A stretch of 64,000 bases of DNA from Streptomyces sp. V4I2 (GTDB taxonomy: Bacteria; Actinomycetota; Actinomycetes; Streptomycetales; Streptomycetaceae): positions 3,348,001-3,412,000 of the forward strand of contig NZ_JAUSZM010000003.1 of assembly GCF_030817655.1 (NCBI RefSeq), given 5' to 3'. Positions 8,590 through 17,285 of the stretch are shown here, piece after piece. The notes under the pieces are model-generated. The model was not told the origin of the DNA and searched no databases. It saw nothing but the letters and a program-made list of their open reading frames with translations. Position 1 is the stretch's first letter. The number at the start of each line of letters is the position of its first letter. The position numbers and the translations under genes are program-made.

Positions 8590-9516
8590 ATGACGGATGT
8601 TACGGCGAGTACGGCGGCGGGGGCCGAGGTGACGCCAGTCGGTGACGGCGAGGCGGTCGTAAGTCTCGGGGACGGTTGGGAGAACGACGACGCGGGCGGG
8701 CAACGGCCGGAAGGTGATGCCGGGCGGGGCGTCGTCACGGCGTTCGGGCAGACCATGAAGACGCTGCGGGTGCGGGAGGGCATGGAGCGGGAGGAGTTCG
8801 GAAGGCAGCTCGGCTATTCGGCGTCCACGATCGCGTCGTTCGAGCAGGGGCGGAGGATTCCGTCGCCTCGGACGATCGAGCGGGCGGATGAGGTGCTGAG
8901 GGCGAGCGGGTTGCTTTGCCTGTGGAAGGAGGAGGTGGAGCGGGCCCAGTACCCGGTGTTCTTTCAGGGGATGGCGGCGCTGGAGAAGGAGTGCCTTGAG
9001 CTGCTCATGTACGACACGCATGTCGTCAACGGGCTCCTCCAGACCGAGGAGTACATGAGGGCCCTGCTCGCTATGCGGCGTCCGCCCCTGGACCAGGAAA
9101 CGATCGAGCAACGCGTAGCCGCGCGGTTGGCTCGGCAGGACATCTTCGACCGGCGACCTGCACCGCTACTGGGGTTCGTGATGGACGAGGCGGTTTTGCG
9201 GCATCGATACGGTGGAGAGGACGTCCTACGAGGACAGCTGGAGCAGCTCCTCCTCATCGGCCGGAAGCGGAACGTCGAGATCCAGGTCATGCCCCTCGAC
9301 TGCGAGGACAACGCGGGCGTGAACGGTCCGTTCACGGTCGTCACGCGGAAAGACGGCAAGAAGTTCGTGTACGCCGAAACTCACGCAACCAGCACTCTCG
9401 AGACCGACCCGGAACAGACGGTTCTCGCCGCGGCCCGCTATGGGATTATCCGCTCACAGGCTCTCAGTCCGCGAGAGTCACTGGAGTTCATCGAAGGGTT
9501 GCTGGGATCACTATGA
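8590..9516 (+). CDS. HTH regulator, DUF5753 (WhiJ-like)
   Basis: 308 aa. Residues ~55-115 are a Xre-type helix-turn-helix (FGRQLGYSASTIASFEQGRRIPS, quoted in part: SASTIASFEQGRR). The rest is the DUF5753 ligand-like domain with VNGLLQTEEYMRALL and the typical VMDEAVLRHRYGG segment. The start at 8590 is chosen because GGGAGG lies 9 bases upstream. Its stop overlaps the DUF397 gene (ATGA). Regulators of this type control development or antibiotic production in Streptomyces. Confidence 0.88.
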   Translation: MTDVTASTAAGAEVTPVGDGEAVVSLGDGWENDDAGGQRPEGDAGRGVVTAFGQTMKTLRVREGMEREEFGRQLGYSASTIASFEQGRRIPSPRTIERADEVLRASGLLCLWKEEVERAQYPVFFQGMAALEKECLELLMYDTHVVNGLLQTEEYMRALLAMRRPPLDQETIEQRVAARLARQDIFDRRPAPLLGFVMDEAVLRHRYGGEDVLRGQLEQLLLIGRKRNVEIQVMPLDCEDNAGVNGPFTVVTRKDGKKFVYAETHATSTLETDPEQTVLAAARYGIIRSQALSPRESLEFIEGLLGSL

Positions 9517-9728
9517 ACAACGCTGAGTCCTCAGCCGCCGCATCCGGCTTCGCCTGGTTCAAGAGCAGCTACAGCGGAACCGAGGGCGGCCAGTGTGTAG
9601 AGGTCGCGGCCGGAACGGCAATTGTGCACGTCCGGGACTCCAAGGGCGACGCCGGTCCCGTCGTCACGGTGTCGCGTGAAGCGTGGGCGGGATTCGTCGG
9701 GCTGGCCTCGTCGAGGCGGGACGTCTGA
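9513..9728 (+). CDS. DUF397 small protein
   Basis: 71 aa, the normal length. WFKSSYSGTEGGQCVEVA and VHVRDSKGDAGPVVTVS are the family hallmarks. It is translationally coupled to the DUF5753 regulator by a 4-base overlap. DUF397 proteins act together with that regulator, probably as its antagonist or partner, in WhiJ-like systems. Confidence 0.9.
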   Translation: MNNAESSAAASGFAWFKSSYSGTEGGQCVEVAAGTAIVHVRDSKGDAGPVVTVSREAWAGFVGLASSRRDV

Positions 9729-9791
9729 CGCTCGTACGGCCGCGAGGCCCTGCCGGTGCATGTCGGACGGTAGGGCTCTCGTGCAGGCGGG

Positions 9792-10037
9792 GTGCCGGGT
9801 CCAGCCGTCGACTTCTCGCGGAGTCGAGGCCGCCAGCCTGAACTACTGGCGTACTGGGTTGGCGGAGCGCAGCGCCTGGGGCTGTCGGACGAAATCATCG
9901 CCGACCCCACACCCGGACCGTGGACCGGCCACAAACTCCTGCCGCACCTCATCCAGGGCTTGGTGCCGCACCACGGCTACGTCGACCTCAACATCCACTC
10001 CCTGTGGTCACTGCTGCAGATCCGCACCAAATGCTGA
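9792..10037 (+). CDS. Short hypothetical protein or remnant
   Basis: 81 aa frame with the ordered-looking segment LGLSDEIIADPTPGPWTGHK followed by HHGYVDLNIHSLWSLL. I do not recognise it. It lacks a clear ribosome site and ends soon after a sensible-looking C-terminus, so it may be the tail of a degraded gene. Confidence 0.3.
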   Translation: MPGPAVDFSRSRGRQPELLAYWVGGAQRLGLSDEIIADPTPGPWTGHKLLPHLIQGLVPHHGYVDLNIHSLWSLLQIRTKC

Positions 10038-10174
10038 TCCCGCACGGTGGCTCGGGCCCTACGCGACCGCCTCGGTGATGTTGGATAGTCGTGGGCTCTC
10101 GCCACGCGGTCGACGGGAGTTGGAAGGCATCCAGTACTCGATACGCCTCGCCGAGGCATGAGAGGAGCCCCACG

Positions 10175-10759
10175 GTGTCCGAGGACCTGACCGCGGTTGC
10201 CCGCTTCCTGTACGAGGCAGGGACGCTGAAGAACACCGCTCGCACCGGATGGTGGATGGCCGGCGTACAGCACCCCGAGTCCGTCGCCGAGCACTCCTGG
10301 CGCACTGCCCTCATCGCAACGATCATCGCAAAACTGGAGGGCGCCGACCCGGCCCGGGCCGCGTTCCTCGCCGTCTGGCACGACTCCCAGGAAACCCGCA
10401 CAGGAGACGTCAACCACCTCGGCAAGAAGTACACCGGCGGAGAAGCCGACCCACGCGACATCACCGCCGACCAAGTCGTCGGCATGCCTGAGCTGTTGGC
10501 CGAGGCTGTGCGTGACCTGGTCGCCGAGTACGAGGCCAAGGAGTCCCCGGAAGCGATCTGCGCGCGAGACGCGGACAAGTTGGAGTGCATGATCCAGGGC
10601 ATCGAGTACAGGTCACAGGGCTACCAGCACGCGCAGCGCTGGATTGACAACAGCCGTGGCCGTCTGACGACCAAGACCGCCAACACGCTGGCGGACGCAG
10701 TGCTGGAGACCGGCTCACTGGACTGGCTCCGCACAGCGCTCGGCGAGAAGCAGAGCTGA
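10175..10759 (+). CDS. HD-domain hydrolase (YfbR/HDDC2-like)
   Basis: 194 aa. HD-superfamily metal phosphohydrolase. Metal ligands are visible in QHPESVAEHSWRTALIA (H...H), AVWHDSQETRTGD (HD pair) and CARDADKLECMIQG (D). This order is typical of YfbR/HDDC2-type 5'-nucleotidases acting on deoxyribonucleoside monophosphates. The GTG start at 10175 follows AGAGGAG at a 7-base spacing. In an accessory setting it could also deplete nucleotides during infection, but nothing in the sequence shows that. Confidence 0.82.
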   Translation: MSEDLTAVARFLYEAGTLKNTARTGWWMAGVQHPESVAEHSWRTALIATIIAKLEGADPARAAFLAVWHDSQETRTGDVNHLGKKYTGGEADPRDITADQVVGMPELLAEAVRDLVAEYEAKESPEAICARDADKLECMIQGIEYRSQGYQHAQRWIDNSRGRLTTKTANTLADAVLETGSLDWLRTALGEKQS

Positions 10760-10860
10760 AGCCAACTGACTGCGGCAGAGCTGTGGAGTACGGACCGCTG
10801 GGTCGTGGTCCGGTTGGCCTCGAAGGACCCGTGTGCTGGCGACACAGAGCGAAAACGCAG

Positions 10861-11865
10861 TCAGTTGTTGACCTGATCCGGCGTCAAAGCTCCCAGCTGG
10901 AAAGTGTGTGAACGATGCCACGCGTAGTACTGCTCCCGCTCCGTTGTCCACCACGCAATGGAGCGGTCAGCCAGGTGCTCCTCTATGTATTTGGCCACGG
11001 GCGGCGCGCTCGCTGCGACAGGGCTGATCCTGAGCTGCCCTCCTTCCTCGACAGCGACGAAGCCGTACTCAAAGAGGCTGTCGCAGCCGAGTAGGCACGC
11101 AAGCATGGCAACGTTGTTGAGGTCCCAGCGCTCTTCCTCGCTGCACGCCGCGCGCTTCTTTATGTGCGCAGCAACGAGAAAGGCTCGCGGCAGAGTACGC
11201 CCGCAGAGCGCGCACTCTCCTTCTGCGCCAGGCAACAGTGCCTTCTTCAGCCGCCCCTGCTCCGCACGTCGTTGAGCGTCTGCGGCTGCATCCGAGGGGC
11301 CGTAGGGAGGCGTCGTAGGCTCCTCGGAGTCCGGGAGCAGGCTTCCATGGATGCTGTCCTCGAACCCCACCAGGTCTTTGAGGATCCCGCCGTCCGTTTC
11401 TCGTAGAGCAACGAACCCTTGAATGTGGCGGTTAGGGTTCCAACTCAGCAGAGAGCGAATCTCCTCCATCGGGAAGTCAATGCCTCGCACTCCGGTCAAA
11501 GCGTACATGTACTCCCACGTCTGCTCCGTCCTGTCGTCAACTCCCCAAAGACGGTGCGCAAGAGCCGGGTTGTGCCAGGTCAAAGCCACGGTACCGACGA
11601 GGTAGAGACGTTTACTGCCGGAGAAGAAGACGACGTCTCCGGGCTGCATCTTGCGAATCTGTGACAGATTAGCGCCGTTGATGCCTGGTGTGACGCCCCA
11701 TATTTGCGCTTGGCCGGACGGGAAGAGCCCACTCAGCGTCTGCATGACCTGGGTGTCTATGAGGTCCACATGGCTCGTCAGGTCAACAGGTTGCAGGATG
11801 GTTTCTTCGTAGTGCTCACGAACGGCTGGCCGCTTCAGACTCGCTGGTTGAGCAAAGACGGTCAC
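10861..11865 (-). CDS. HNH endonuclease with PUA/EVE-like N-terminal domain
   Basis: 334 aa. The C-terminal half has an HNH nuclease: CALCG zinc knuckle, AAHIKKRAACSEEERWDLNN with the catalytic His and Asn, then CLLGCDSLFEYGFV where the usual final CH is replaced by CD, a variant seen in a subgroup of this family. The N-terminal half contains IRKMQPGDVVFFSGSKRLY and LVGTV, which looks like an EVE/PUA-type modified-base reader. That would make it a modification-dependent restriction nuclease of McrA style; this domain call is inference. The GTG start is preceded by GGGGA. It is divergent from the DUF2075 helicase. Confidence 0.72.
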   Translation of the reverse strand: MTVFAQPASLKRPAVREHYEETILQPVDLTSHVDLIDTQVMQTLSGLFPSGQAQIWGVTPGINGANLSQIRKMQPGDVVFFSGSKRLYLVGTVALTWHNPALAHRLWGVDDRTEQTWEYMYALTGVRGIDFPMEEIRSLLSWNPNRHIQGFVALRETDGGILKDLVGFEDSIHGSLLPDSEEPTTPPYGPSDAAADAQRRAEQGRLKKALLPGAEGECALCGRTLPRAFLVAAHIKKRAACSEEERWDLNNVAMLACLLGCDSLFEYGFVAVEEGGQLRISPVAASAPPVAKYIEEHLADRSIAWWTTEREQYYAWHRSHTFQLGALTPDQVNN

Positions 11866-12063
11866 GAAGTGTTCCCCTCACGGTCCGGGCCCCACCAACG
11901 GCGTTGAGTGGCGATCAGTTAATACGTTTATCAGCTCACACTGACAGGCCCTCACTTGTAGGGGGTGTGAGTACGCATCTGCCCTGCCCCTGCGCCGTTG
12001 CAAGGAGTACGGACGCAAGGCATTGGCCGGAGTAGCGGCCCGCAGACCACGCCAACCTCCGCG

Positions 12064-12105
12064 CTCCACCTGACCGAACCCACCCCCGTCCCCTCCACGT
12101 GATCG
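12064..12105. repeat. 42-bp direct repeat, right copy
   Basis: Matches 7808-7849 at 40 of 42 positions, same orientation, 4.2 kb apart. It lies in the 11866-12187 gap between the HNH gene and the DUF2075 gene. No gene is visible in that gap. Confidence 0.7.
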
Positions 12106-12187
12106 AGACGCTCACCTAGGATGGCGAGCACCATCTCAGCGGCCCGACGGGCTTCCTGATCCGCCTGCGCGGCGGACGTCGAAGGAC

Positions 12188-14128
12188 ATGCCCCCACCCG
12201 CACGAGTCTTCTTCGTGCTGCATGGGGGCATTTTCTTGCTGTTCCGTGAGTCCGCGGCGTCCGTGGCCGCCCGCCTCCTCGAAGGGTCGCTGGCGCTGCA
12301 TCTGACCGAGAACTTCCGTCACCAGCACGGCCGGAGCCCCGCACAGGCGGAGATAAGGTCCTGGGAACGCAGCCTCCCCGCTCTCGTCAACGCGCTGATC
12401 GAGGCCGGGCTCGACGACGTGGAGGTCCTCGTCGAGTACAGCCTGCCCCTCACCAGCAAGCGCGCGGACGCCGTACTCGCCGGCGTGCACCCCACCACAG
12501 GCGAGCCGTCGTACGTCGTCGTCGAACTCAAGCAGTGGAGCGCGGCCTACCCGGAGGAGGACGAGCCGCTGCTGTGCCGGATCGACGCGTACGCGCAGCC
12601 CGTGCTCAACCCGATCGAGCAGGTACGGGGCTACTGTGAGTATCTGCTGTCGTTCAACGGGGCGTTGGAGCGGATGCCCAACTCGCTGGCCGGCGTGGCG
12701 TTCCTGCACAACGCGACCGAGTTCCAGATCTCGGGGCTGAGGACCGTCGAGGAGAACCAGTACGGTCGGATGTACACCGGGGAACAGCGCGGTGCCTTCC
12801 TCGACTTCCTGCGCTCGCGGCTCGCCGCGAAACCGGGCGCACACGTGGCCGACGTACTGCTCGACGCCAAGATACGGCCCTCGAAGCAGCTGATGTCCGT
12901 CGCGGCAGCCGAGATCCGCGACCGCGAGCAGTTCGTACTCATCGCCGAGCAGCGGGTCGCGTACGAGAAGGTGATGTCCGCAGTTCGCAAGGCCAAGCGC
13001 GGCAACCACAAGCAGGTGATCGTGGTGACCGGCGGTCCCGGATCCGGCAAGAGCGTCATCGCGCTGTCGGTCCTGGGCGAGCTGTACCGCCGCGGAGTAC
13101 CAGCGCTGCACGCGACCGGGTCGGCGTCGTTCACCAAGACGATGCGCAGGGTCGCGGGGCACAAGAAACGTGAAGTGCAGCAGCTGTTCATGTACTTCAA
13201 CAGCTTCATGGACGCTGAGCCCAACGACCTCGACGTACTGATCTGCGACGAGGCCCACCGCCTGCGGAAGACCTCCGCCAATCGCTACACCAAGGCGGCG
13301 CTGCGTACAGGACGCCCCCAGGTGGCGGAACTGATCGACGCGGCCCGGGTCCCCGTGTTCCTGCTCGACCAGCACCAGGTGGTACGCCCCGGCGAGATGG
13401 GGACCCGACAGGAGATCGAACGGGCCGCCGCCGCGGAGGGCCTCGACTGCACGGTGGTGGAACTGGACGGCCAGTTCCGCTGCGGCGGCAGCGACGCGTA
13501 CGAGAAGTGGGTCATCGACCTGCTCGGCCTGGACGGCGGCACGCCCAGCCAGTGGGAACCCGACGGCAAGCTGCAACTACTCACCGCCGAGACCCCGCAG
13601 GAGCTGGAGGACTTCCTCGTCGCACGCCGGGAGGAGGGCTACGGCGCCCGTATGTCGGCCGGTTACTGCTGGAAATGGACCACGAAGATCACCCCCGACA
13701 TGACGACACTCCCCGAAGACGTCGTGATCGGCCAATGGTCCCGCCCCTGGAACCTCTACGGCGACCGCTCCGCCCTCGGCGCCCCACCCGCCCCCCTCTG
13801 GGCCACCGACCCGGCCGGCTTCGGCCAGGTCGGCTGCGTCTACACGGCGCAGGGCTTCGAGTACGACTGGTCGGGCGTGATCATCGGCCCTGATCTGGTC
13901 TGGCGAACGGACCGCTGGGTCGTGGACCGCTCGGCGTCCAAGGACCCGTCGTTCACGAAGGCCACGCCGGACGGCGACGTCGACCGCCTCATCCGCAACA
14001 CGTACAAGGTGCTGCTGACGCGGGGGATGGTCGGGACGATTCTGTACTCGACGGACGCGGAGACGCGCGAGAAGCTGCGGTCGCTTATTCATCCGGCATC
14101 TCGGGCTGAGGTGCCGGAACTGGTGTAG
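12188..14128 (+). CDS. PD-(D/E)xK nuclease-DUF2075 helicase/ATPase fusion
   Basis: Up to 646 aa. The N-terminal ~170 residues carry KRADAVLAG and YVVVELKQW, the D...ExK pattern of a restriction-type nuclease fold. From ~residue 270 comes a superfamily-1-like ATPase: Walker A GGPGSGKS (~280), Walker B ICDEAHRLRK (~353), then QGFEYDWSGVIIG and a late LLTRGM motif, all as in DUF2075 (related to Schlafen group III helicases). Start choice is uncertain: ATG 12188 lacks a good ribosome site and a start nearer LLFRESA is possible. The family is found in defence-rich accessory regions, and the HNH gene next door fits that. Confidence 0.8.
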   Translation: MPPPARVFFVLHGGIFLLFRESAASVAARLLEGSLALHLTENFRHQHGRSPAQAEIRSWERSLPALVNALIEAGLDDVEVLVEYSLPLTSKRADAVLAGVHPTTGEPSYVVVELKQWSAAYPEEDEPLLCRIDAYAQPVLNPIEQVRGYCEYLLSFNGALERMPNSLAGVAFLHNATEFQISGLRTVEENQYGRMYTGEQRGAFLDFLRSRLAAKPGAHVADVLLDAKIRPSKQLMSVAAAEIRDREQFVLIAEQRVAYEKVMSAVRKAKRGNHKQVIVVTGGPGSGKSVIALSVLGELYRRGVPALHATGSASFTKTMRRVAGHKKREVQQLFMYFNSFMDAEPNDLDVLICDEAHRLRKTSANRYTKAALRTGRPQVAELIDAARVPVFLLDQHQVVRPGEMGTRQEIERAAAAEGLDCTVVELDGQFRCGGSDAYEKWVIDLLGLDGGTPSQWEPDGKLQLLTAETPQELEDFLVARREEGYGARMSAGYCWKWTTKITPDMTTLPEDVVIGQWSRPWNLYGDRSALGAPPAPLWATDPAGFGQVGCVYTAQGFEYDWSGVIIGPDLVWRTDRWVVDRSASKDPSFTKATPDGDVDRLIRNTYKVLLTRGMVGTILYSTDAETREKLRSLIHPASRAEVPELV

Positions 14129-14546
14129 TTCGGCGTGGGCGAGAGGTGGTCAGCTGCTGACGCAGGGCGGTGCATCGCCGGGATTGCGTGATCGCCGGCT
14201 GCCCGTGAGGCTCTCCGATGTCGATGCCGCCTCATAAGAGACGGTGCACGTCCATGAGCTGAGCCGGCTGCTGCTCCACCCCGACCACGAGGGTGGCCGG
14301 CACGCCCGGCACATCGCACTGCGCTCGGGGCAGGCACGCGCCTTGGACTACATCCGCCGGGTGTGGGCCAGCGCCTCGTCGGTGGTAAGCAGCACGCGGG
14401 TCCTGGAGTCGCGGTCTCCCCGCACACGGACCAGCCTGCGGCAACCGCCTTGCCTTTGACGCGCACGTCAGGGATTAGCTTCGGTGCGCCGACCACGGCC
14501 GGCCGTCGCACGACGCGGCCCCCGCTTCCCGATCAGGAGTCCCCGC
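14129..14546. other. Intergenic stretch, no gene seen
   Basis: 418 bases between the helicase gene and the oxidoreductase. Open frames exist on both strands, but none has a recognisable product, ribosome site or convincing codon pattern. Confidence 0.5.
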
Positions 14547-15587
14547 ATGGCTGCTGCCCTGCCCTCTGCCACCCGCGAGATCCGGCTCGCCACCACCCCG
14601 CAAGGACTGCCCGGCCCTGAGCACTTCGACGTCGTCACACAGCCGCTCACCGCTCCCGGCCCCGGACAGGTCGTCGTGCGCAATCACTGCTTCCTTGTCT
14701 TCCCGGGGTTGCGGACCCTCATCGGAGGCGAGGTCGAGGGCGTGCCGTTGCCGCCGATCCACGCCGGTGACGTCCTTTTCGGTCCCGCCGTCGGCGAGGT
14801 TGTCGCCGCGGGCGCGGGAAGCCCGCTCCGGCCGGGAGACGCCGTCACGCATCTGCTCGGCTGGCGCGAGCACGCGTTGCTCGCGGCGGACCAGTGCAGC
14901 CCGATCGGTGATGTGCTGCCTTCCCCGATCGCCCATCTGTCCTCGGGGGCGGCCGCCTACGGCGCGCTCACCCGGCTCGCCGAACTCCGCCCCGGCGACA
15001 CGGTCCTCGTCACCGGGGCGGCCGGCGCGGTGGGCACTCTGGCGGGTCCGGTCGCCCGGCTGCTGGGCGCCGGGAGGGTCATCGGCAGCACGCGTTCCCC
15101 GGCCAAGGCCGACCGACTGCTCACCGAACTGGGCTACGACGCGGTGGCGGTGCCCGGGTCCCCGTCCGGCACGCTCACCGAGCAACTGCGCCAAGCGGCT
15201 CCCGAGGGCATCGACGTCCTCGTGGACACCGTGGGCGGCGAGCAACTGACCGCTGCCCTCACGGCAGCGCGCCGCGGTGCCCGCTTCGTACTGGTCGGTG
15301 CGCTGTCCGGCCAGCTGTCCCCCACGAGGGGCGGTGGCAGCGCGCCGGTCGACATCGACACGTTCCGCGTCATCAACCAGGGGATCACGCTGCGCGGCTA
15401 CAGCGGCACGGACCACCCCGAGGTGGCGGACGAGTGGGCCACACGGTTCGGCGACTGGCTGCGCTCCGGTGAGATCTCCTTTCCGCATGTGCGGATCCCG
15501 GGCATCGAACGGGCCCCTCAAGCGTTGCAGGAACTGTTCGAGGGCCGGCACTTCGGCACCGTCGTCGTGGAGCTGCCGCGCCAGTGA
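14547..15587 (+). CDS. MDR-family NADP-dependent oxidoreductase
   Basis: 346 aa medium-chain dehydrogenase/reductase of the zinc-free 2-alkenal/quinone reductase type. It has GDAVTHLLGWREHA, then the Rossmann motif LVTGAAGAVGTLAGPVARLLGA near residue 155 (quoted in part: TGAAGAVGTLAG), and VDTVGGEQL. The ATG at 14547 is preceded by AGGAG. A MerR regulator follows 57 bases later on the same strand, suggesting an inducible detoxification pair. Confidence 0.87.
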   Translation: MAAALPSATREIRLATTPQGLPGPEHFDVVTQPLTAPGPGQVVVRNHCFLVFPGLRTLIGGEVEGVPLPPIHAGDVLFGPAVGEVVAAGAGSPLRPGDAVTHLLGWREHALLAADQCSPIGDVLPSPIAHLSSGAAAYGALTRLAELRPGDTVLVTGAAGAVGTLAGPVARLLGAGRVIGSTRSPAKADRLLTELGYDAVAVPGSPSGTLTEQLRQAAPEGIDVLVDTVGGEQLTAALTAARRGARFVLVGALSGQLSPTRGGGSAPVDIDTFRVINQGITLRGYSGTDHPEVADEWATRFGDWLRSGEISFPHVRIPGIERAPQALQELFEGRHFGTVVVELPRQ

Positions 15588-15644
15588 CAGATCGCCGCCG
15601 CGCTGCACGGGCCGACGCGCGACACGAAACGAGGCGAGGTCTGC

Positions 15645-16013
15645 ATGCGGATCGGAGACGCGGCGGCGGCAGCCGGAACCACCCCACGGGCTCTGCGGTT
15701 CTACGAAGAGCGCGGCCTGCTGCCCCCGCCGCCGCGCACGGCCACCGGCCAACGCCGGTACGGGCCGGACGAGGTGGCACACGTCCGCGTCATCCGCGAA
15801 CTGCTGGCCCTCGGCCTCACCGTCCAGGACCTGCGCGGCGTCGCCGACCGGATCCAGCTCCTGGTCGACGATCCGCAACGGCGCTGTACCCGCGCCGAGG
15901 GGGCCTCCTCCGCCTCCGGCGTGGTCGAACGCCGGCTGGCGGCGATCGACGCCGAGATCGCTCGCCTGAGACGACTGCGCGACCGCTTGGCGCAGCAGAC
16001 AGGACAGGCGTAG
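15645..16013 (+). CDS. MerR-family transcriptional regulator
   Basis: 122 aa. N-terminal winged helix with the MerR hallmarks GTTPRALRFYEERGLL and GQRRYGPDEVAHVRVIREL, then a dimerisation coiled coil with a single Cys (RRCTRAEG). It probably controls the adjacent oxidoreductase. The inducer is not evident, and the metal-binding Cys pairs of the metal-sensing branch are missing. Confidence 0.88.
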   Translation: MRIGDAAAAAGTTPRALRFYEERGLLPPPPRTATGQRRYGPDEVAHVRVIRELLALGLTVQDLRGVADRIQLLVDDPQRRCTRAEGASSASGVVERRLAAIDAEIARLRRLRDRLAQQTGQA

Positions 16014-16182
16014 GTCGTCCCCCGGACCGCTCCGGCCGGCCCCTGCCCGGTATCCCGCCCGGTATCCCGCTCCCCGTGCCGGCGGGCCGCCCTGGCAGAT
16101 CTTCCCTTCCGCCTGCCGAAAGCCCAGGTCAGTAATGCATCCGGCGGTGCGTCAGGTGGCGCAACATTTCCGCAACACCACT

Positions 16183-16203
16183 ATCCATACCGGATAGGTA
16201 TGG
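16183..16203. promoter_or_regulatory. Nested palindromic operator at the gntR start
   Basis: Two inverted repeats interlock: CCATACC (16185-16191) with GGTATGG (16197-16203), and TATCC (16183-16187) with GGATA (16192-16196). The outer one covers the first possible ATG (16200) of the GntR gene, so it is a likely autoregulatory site for that regulator and possibly for the downstream operon. Confidence 0.65.
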
Positions 16204-17000
16204 TTCCGGCCATGCCGCCCACCGACCGCATCCGAGACCACGCCGGCCAGGGCGCGCCCACCGTGGCCGCCCAGCGCACGCGGCGTCGGCTGCGCGCGGA
16301 CCGGGCACGCCAGCTCGCCGACCTCCTGCGCCACCAGCTCCTCACCGGGGGCTTCCCGGCCGGCACCCTCCCGCACGAGTCGACCCTCGCCACCGACTAC
16401 CGGGCCTCGCGCAACACCGTCCGCCAGGCCCTCGACCTCCTGCGTGCCGAAGGCCTCGTGGACCGCCTCCCCGGCGTCGGCACCGTGGTCGTCGCCCAGA
16501 AGTACCCCCACGGGCTCGACCGTCTGATGGGCCTCGCGGAAACCCTGCGCGAACACGGCCACGTCACCAACGAGGTCCGCACCATGGGCCCCGCCCCGGT
16601 CCCCACCCTTGTCGCCGAACGCCTCCACGTCCCACCCGGCGCCGACGTCCTCTACATCGAACGCCTGCGCCGCCTGAACGGCCTCCCCCTCTCCCTCGAC
16701 CTCACCTACGTCCCCCTCGACATCGGCACCGCCCTGCTCGGCGCCGACCTGGAGAACACCGACGTCTTCCGCCTCCTGGAAGCCATCACCGGCCAGCGGC
16801 TGGGCCACGCCGAGATCACCCTGGAGGCGGTGAACGCGGACGCCCACTCCGCCACCGTCCTCGAAGCCCCGCGCGGCGCGGCCGTCCTGATGCTGGAACG
16901 CCTCACCCACCTCGCGGACGGCCGCCCGGTCGACCTGGAGTTCATCCGCTTCCGCGGCGACCGCATCACGATGAGCGGCCTGCTGCACCGCTCCCTGTAG
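16200..17000 (+). CDS. GntR-family regulator (UTRA/HutC type)
   Basis: 266 aa from ATG 16200, or 262 from ATG 16212, which would place the palindrome just upstream of the start. The winged helix near residues 35-95 contains PHESTLATDYRASRNTVRQA, the classic GntR recognition helix. The effector-binding UTRA domain follows, with VLYIERLRRLNGLPLSLD and DLEFIRFRGDR. It lies 42 bases upstream of a ferredoxin-ABC-flavoprotein operon and most likely regulates it. Confidence 0.87.
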   Translation: MVPAMPPTDRIRDHAGQGAPTVAAQRTRRRLRADRARQLADLLRHQLLTGGFPAGTLPHESTLATDYRASRNTVRQALDLLRAEGLVDRLPGVGTVVVAQKYPHGLDRLMGLAETLREHGHVTNEVRTMGPAPVPTLVAERLHVPPGADVLYIERLRRLNGLPLSLDLTYVPLDIGTALLGADLENTDVFRLLEAITGQRLGHAEITLEAVNADAHSATVLEAPRGAAVLMLERLTHLADGRPVDLEFIRFRGDRITMSGLLHRSL

Positions 17001-17042
17001 ACACCGCCTGCTCCATACAGCACGACCTTTCTGGAGACAACC

Positions 17043-17270
17043 ATGCCCTTGGCGCCCCAGCGGGCCGACGTGCCCGTGACCATCGACGAGTCGAAGTGCA
17101 TCGACGGCTGCACGCTCTGCGTGGACATGTGCCCGCTGGACTCCCTCGCCATCGACGACAGCAGCGGCAAGGCGTACATGCACGTCGACGAGTGCTGGTA
17201 CTGCGGCCCGTGCGCGGCCCGCTGTCCCACCGGAGCCGTCACGGTCAACATGCCCTATCTGCTCCGCTGA
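17043..17270 (+). CDS. Two-cluster 4Fe-4S ferredoxin (AprB/FrdB-like)
   Basis: 75 aa. Two Cys motifs, CIDGCTLCVDMCP and CWYCGPCAARCP, bind two [4Fe-4S] clusters. The second motif, with its aromatic CWYCGPC, resembles the iron-sulfur subunit of adenylylsulfate reductase. It is first in an operon with a binding protein, permease, ATPase and FAD flavoprotein, so it is the likely electron partner of the flavoprotein at 20285-23047. Confidence 0.88.
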   Translation: MPLAPQRADVPVTIDESKCIDGCTLCVDMCPLDSLAIDDSSGKAYMHVDECWYCGPCAARCPTGAVTVNMPYLLR

Positions 17271-17285
17271 GAGGCCCGGACTCCC

